Of a stretch of DNA of 64,000 nucleotides, positions 61,182 to 64,000 are shown one piece after another. The stretch spans positions 124,001 to 188,000 of the forward strand of contig NZ_JOTP01000001.1 in NCBI RefSeq assembly GCF_000715205.1, in the 5' to 3' direction. The notes under the pieces are model-generated. The model was not told the origin of the DNA. It saw only the letters and a list, made by a program, of their open reading frames with translations, and made no database searches. Every line of letters starts with the position of its first letter. Within the stretch, counting starts at the first letter, position 1. The stretch is from Bacillus zhangzhouensis. Its GTDB lineage: Bacteria; Bacillota; Bacilli; Bacillales; Bacillaceae. Position numbers and translations under genes: made by a program.

Positions 61182-61842
61182 GAAATGGTTTCCGAACGTT
61201 GACCTAGACGTCATCTGGAGTGCAACAGGTGAAACAGTGTATATGACACTCATTTCATTGGCATTTGCTTTTGCAATCGGGATTATCCTAGGACTCCTGC
61301 TCTTCCTTACAGGAAAAGGCGGTCTTTGGGAAAATAAACCGATCAATGCTGTCATCGGTGCAGTCGTCAACATTTTCAGATCGATTCCTTTTATCATTTT
61401 AATCATTCTATTATTAGGGTTTACGAAATTCTTAATGCATACAATTCTAGGTCCAAATGCAGCACTCCCTGCCCTTGTCATTGGGTCAGCTCCATTCTAT
61501 GCACGTCTTGTTGAAATTGCACTGCGTGAGGTAGACAAAGGAGTCATTGAAGCAGCACGGTCAATGGGAGCGAAAACGTCGACCATCATTTTCAAAGTAT
61601 TGCTGCCAGAATCATTGCCAGCCCTCATTTCAGGTATTACCGTAACAGCGATTGCTTTAATTGGCTCAACTGCGATTGCAGGTGCAATTGGAGCAGGCGG
61701 ACTTGGTGACCTTGCTTATGTGGAAGGATACCAATCTGGTAATACAGATGTCACACTTGTAGCTACTGTGTTTATTCTCATCATCGTCTTTATTATTCAA
61801 ATAATCGGTGATTTGATTACAAATAAAATTGATAAACGTTAA
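61174..61842 (+). CDS. metP: MetP, methionine ABC transporter permease
   Basis: This 222-residue MetI-type permease has five hydrophobic segments and the cytoplasmic coupling motif EAARSMGAKTSTIIFKVLLPESLPAL. Other landmarks are NIFRSIPFIILIILLL and GAIGAGGLGDLAYVEGYQ. It forms the channel with MetN. Overlap with metN shows translational coupling. Confidence 0.93.
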   Translation: MFEKWFPNVDLDVIWSATGETVYMTLISLAFAFAIGIILGLLLFLTGKGGLWENKPINAVIGAVVNIFRSIPFIILIILLLGFTKFLMHTILGPNAALPALVIGSAPFYARLVEIALREVDKGVIEAARSMGAKTSTIIFKVLLPESLPALISGITVTAIALIGSTAIAGAIGAGGLGDLAYVEGYQSGNTDVTLVATVFILIIVFIIQIIGDLITNKIDKR

Positions 61843-61856
61843 GGGAGGATTTATTC

Positions 61857-62678
61857 ATGAAGAAATTGATTTTAAGTGCACTATTTCTAGCATTTGCAGG
61901 CATTTTAGCTGCATGCGGTTCATCTAATAACGCAAGTGATAGCAAAACCATTACGGTTGCCGCTTCAAAAACACCACATGCCGAAATTCTTGAAGAAGCA
62001 AAACCACTTCTAAAAGAAAAAGGCTACGATCTAAAAGTGAAAGTACTTAGTGATTATAAAATGTACAACAAAGCGTTAGCTGAAAAAGAAGTGGATGCAA
62101 ACTTTTTCCAACATATCCCTTACTTAAATGAAGAAAATAAATCAAACAAAGATTATAACCTAGTAAGTGCTGGTGCTGTTCACCTTGAGCCTTTTGGTAT
62201 CTACTCTAAGAAATACAAATCAGTCAAAGAGATTCCAAACGGCGGAACGATCATCATGACAAACAACGTAGCTGAACAAGGCCGTATGCTTGCACTATTG
62301 CAAAATGCTGGTGTCATTAAGATTGATCCTAAAGTTGATACAATCAACGCAACAGTAAAGAACATTAAAGAAAACCCGAAGAACCTAAAGTTCAAAAAAA
62401 TCGCTCCTGAACTAACAGCGAAAGCTTATGAAAACAGTGAAGGCGATGCCGTGTTTATTAACGTCAACTATGCGATTCAAAATAAATTGAATCCGAAAAA
62501 AGATTCAATTGAACTTGAGCAAACAAAGAACAACCCGTATGCAAACATCGTGGCGGTTCGCAAAGGTGAAGAAAAATCAGATAAGATCAAGACATTAATG
62601 GAAGTTCTTCACTCTGATAAAATCAAAGAATTCATCGACAAAAAATATGACGGTGCCGTTCTGCCTGTATCTGAATAA
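61857..62678 (+). CDS. metQ: MetQ, methionine-binding lipoprotein
   Basis: This 273-residue NlpA-family lipoprotein has lipobox ILAAC (Cys20). Family motifs are VDANFFQHIPYLNEEN, AGAVHLEPFGIYSKKYKSV and NPYANIVAVRKGEE near the end. It delivers methionine to MetNP outside the membrane. GGGAGG precedes the ATG, 14 bp after metP. Confidence 0.94.
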   Translation: MKKLILSALFLAFAGILAACGSSNNASDSKTITVAASKTPHAEILEEAKPLLKEKGYDLKVKVLSDYKMYNKALAEKEVDANFFQHIPYLNEENKSNKDYNLVSAGAVHLEPFGIYSKKYKSVKEIPNGGTIIMTNNVAEQGRMLALLQNAGVIKIDPKVDTINATVKNIKENPKNLKFKKIAPELTAKAYENSEGDAVFINVNYAIQNKLNPKKDSIELEQTKNNPYANIVAVRKGEEKSDKIKTLMEVLHSDKIKEFIDKKYDGAVLPVSE

Positions 62679-62698
62679 TGTATCTAGCTGACACGCTA

Positions 62699-62732
62699 CA
62701 AAACCTCGCTTACATCAAAGCGAGGTTTTTTT
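62699..62732 (+). terminator. Terminator of metNPQ
   Basis: AAACCTCGCTT and AAGCGAGGTTT form an 11-bp stem with a short loop and a following T-run. Confidence 0.9.
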
Positions 62733-62790
62733 GTGTATTTTTTCAAATCTCGCTCATAATAAAAACGTACAAATGACCTGAAGGGATGGA

Positions 62791-63165
62791 ATGAAGATGA
62801 ATGAACAGCATATGAGCGGATCCATGCAGCAATCACTGACTGATTATAAAACGGCAATGGGTGAATTTCAGAAGAAAATGCCGGTGTTTGGGAAGAAATT
62901 CAATGAATTCACGGAGCAGTGCTTTCAGAGCGATTCATTAACGCAAAAGGAAAAACAAATGATTGCCCTTGGCATCAGTATTCATGCACAGGATGAATAC
63001 TGCATGATTTATCATACAAAGGGAGCGCTCGATCAAGGGGCGACAGAAGAGAATTTACTAGAGGTCGTTAGTGTGGCGGCAGCGTTCGGAGGCGGGGCAG
63101 CCCTTAGCCAAGGAATCACTGTCGTTCAGCAATGTATTGATGAATTTGGAGGACAGACGCATTAA
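62791..63165 (+). CDS. yurZ: YurZ, carboxymuconolactone decarboxylase-family protein
   Basis: This 124-residue protein has the CMD/AhpD-like fold signature: [31 protein letters not shown], where a Cys and the His four residues on are present but not the CxxC of true AhpD peroxidase reductases. A Gly/Ala-rich [13 protein letters not shown] segment follows. Activity is unknown. AAGGGATGG precedes the ATG. In B. subtilis yurZ lies just upstream of sufC (yurY), as here. Confidence 0.87.
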   Translation: MKMNEQHMSGSMQQSLTDYKTAMGEFQKKMPVFGKKFNEFTEQCFQSDSLTQKEKQMIALGISIHAQDEYCMIYHTKGALDQGATEENLLEVVSVAAAFGGGAALSQGITVVQQCIDEFGGQTH

Positions 63166-63368
63166 TAGAAGGAAAACATGGTATCTTTCCATCTCGGAGA
63201 GTTGAGTGCTTCTCATCCGAGTGTGTGAGAAAATATGCCAGCATAACGCGTTATATCCCTTTTGAGTGAAGCAGCATTCCTTTGATATAATAAAGCTACA
63301 CTAAAAGAAGGGAATGGTTTATTATTTGTTCGGACCAGAGTACACTGGGATTGGATTATACCGCCGAG

Positions 63369-63518
63369 ATGGAAAAGGCCATGCATAAATCTCATGGCAT
63401 GAGCTATGCAGAGTACGAAAGAGACCATGACTTACGGATGAAAGTGGAATATAAACGAGAGCAGTCCTATCGAGATGAGAAAAGGCAGCTCGCAAAAATG
63501 AATATACGAGGCTATTGA
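63369..63518 (+). CDS. Putative small charged protein upstream of sufC
   Basis: This frame encodes 49 highly charged residues (MEKAMHKSHGMSYAEYERDH, ending AKMNIRGY) with helix-forming composition. It stays open upstream to at least 63316. A good ribosome binding site (AAGAAGGGAATGG, about 63306) is too far from ATG 63369 and better placed for an ATT or an upstream codon, so the start is uncertain. A separate 26-residue frame starting ATG 63313 overlaps. I report it as likely coding because of its regular composition. Confidence 0.45.
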   Translation: MEKAMHKSHGMSYAEYERDHDLRMKVEYKREQSYRDEKRQLAKMNIRGY

Positions 63519-63693
63519 TAGCTAAGGGGCGGGGAGAACAGTTTCCCGTCCTTTCTTTATGGAAACAGTCTTTTCGACATAAATCCTTTTATCTACCTGC
63601 ATTTTTTGTTAGAATTTTGAGAGCATCCTCTCACGCATATCGTGAATGTGTTGTATTCAGTTTTAATTTGTTATAAAATTAGAATGAGAATAA

Positions 63694-63716
63694 ATTGAGA
63701 ATAATGATTATTTTGG
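63694..63716. promoter_or_regulatory. Fur/PerR-like palindrome before sufC
   Basis: AATAATGATTATT (63700-63712) is a perfect palindrome embedded in TTGAGAATAATGATTATTTT. It resembles Fur-family boxes (TGATAATNATTATCA or TTATAATNATTATAA) but lacks the outer bases. It sits almost against the sufC ribosome binding site, TTGGAGGT. Confidence 0.4.
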
Positions 63717-63728
63717 AGGTATCGATAT

Positions 63729-64000
63729 ATGACTGCTTCGACATTAACAATTAAGGACTTGCACGTTGAGATTGAAGGGAAAGAAATCTTAAAGGGTGTA
63801 AACCTCGAGATAAAAGGTGGAGAATTCCACGCAGTAATGGGACCAAACGGTACAGGTAAATCAACTTTATCTGCTGCCATTATGGGTCACCCGAAATATG
63901 AAGTCACAAAAGGTAGCATCTTGCTTGATGGCGAAGATGTACTTGAAATGGAAGTAGATGAGCGCGCTCAAGCAGGTCTTTTTCTTGCGATGCAATACCC
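63729..64000 (+). CDS. sufC: SufC, Fe-S assembly ATPase (3' end outside the window)
   Basis: These are the first 90 residues of an ABC-type ATPase: [24 protein letters not shown], Walker [10 protein letters not shown], then [20 protein letters not shown] and [14 protein letters not shown], the SufC-specific Q-loop region. SufC acts in the SufBCD scaffold complex for iron-sulfur clusters. GGAGGT is 9 nt before the ATG. It is expected to be followed by sufD, sufS, sufU and sufB beyond the window. Confidence 0.93.
   Translation, partial: MTASTLTIKDLHVEIEGKEILKGVNLEIKGGEFHAVMGPNGTGKSTLSAAIMGHPKYEVTKGSILLDGEDVLEMEVDERAQAGLFLAMQY

Noticed and set aside
60927..61481. 184-codon minus-strand frame across metN/metP
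   Set aside because: Antisense to two clear genes with strong family motifs; no ribosome binding site.
1..64000. CRISPR arrays, prophage, transposases, rRNA and tRNA genes
   Set aside because: None found: no regular spaced repeats, no integrase or structural phage genes, and no cloverleaf or rRNA sequence noticed by eye.

Overview
The window looks like a chromosome segment of a Bacillus of the B. pumilus group (B. pumilus, safensis or altitudinis type). Almost every gene has a clear B. subtilis counterpart, and gene order largely follows the B. subtilis yvgN-to-sufC interval as I recall it: yvgN, modBA, yvgJ, yvsG, sspJ, yvsH, fhu, yvrGH, btuFCD-yvqK, lia, gerA, fumC, cssRS-htrB, the yus genes, fadNAE, gcvH, metNPQ, sufC. 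Sporulation and germination genes (sspJ, a gerA operon, CotF-like coat proteins, yuzL) mark a spore former. The species call rests on remembered synteny and protein similarity, not on a search.

Layout. 1-5.8 kb: end of a ROK fructokinase, aldo/keto reductase yvgN, molybdate transporter modAB, an LtaS-family enzyme (yvgJ) and yvsG. 6-8.5 kb: a MarR regulator, sspJ and a lysine-riboswitch-controlled permease (yvsH). 8.7-12.9 kb: Fur-controlled hydroxamate-siderophore uptake (fhuD divergent from fhuBGC). 13-15.5 kb: the two-component pair yvrHG. 15.6-22.6 kb: a compact hexuronate/galacturonate operon (uxaC, LacI regulator, uxaB, uxaA, GH28) behind two operator-like palindromes. 22.7-26.7 kb: cobalamin uptake (btuFCD) and adenosylation (yvqK). 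27-31.9 kb: an apparent island with a flavin-dependent reductase, a siderophore-binding lipoprotein, an NtaA/SnaA-type monooxygenase behind a perfect Fur box, and an AraC regulator. 32.3-36.9 kb: the cell-envelope stress operon liaIHGFSR. 37-41 kb: the gerA germinant receptor. 41-48.2 kb: fumC, a TetR regulator and the secretion-stress system cssRS/htrB. 48.2-57.3 kb: yusZ, yusW, the siderophore ATPase yusV, small coat-type genes and the FadR-type fatty-acid oxidation operon fadNAE. 57.4-64 kb: yusI, gcvH, yusG-F-E-D, a SAM riboswitch with metNPQ, yurZ and the start of sufC.

How the parts connect. Iron is the strongest theme: three strong Fur boxes (9715, 9890, 30772) and a weaker one (49683) tie together fhu, the 27-31 kb island and yusV, which in B. 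subtilis powers several siderophore importers. Envelope and secretion stress (lia, css/htrB, yvrHG) is the second theme. Riboswitches for lysine and S-adenosylmethionine control two transport systems.

The most notable unexplained items are: a 170-bp repeat present twice with short terminal inverted repeats, one copy sitting between two 28-nt copies of a terminator hairpin; the Fur-box chelate/siderophore island with its predicted chelate-oxidising enzyme; a probable CTG start for liaF; a perfect hairpin covering the yusG initiation site; and a non-ABC extension on BtuD. No CRISPR array, rRNA, tRNA, prophage or transposase was seen.
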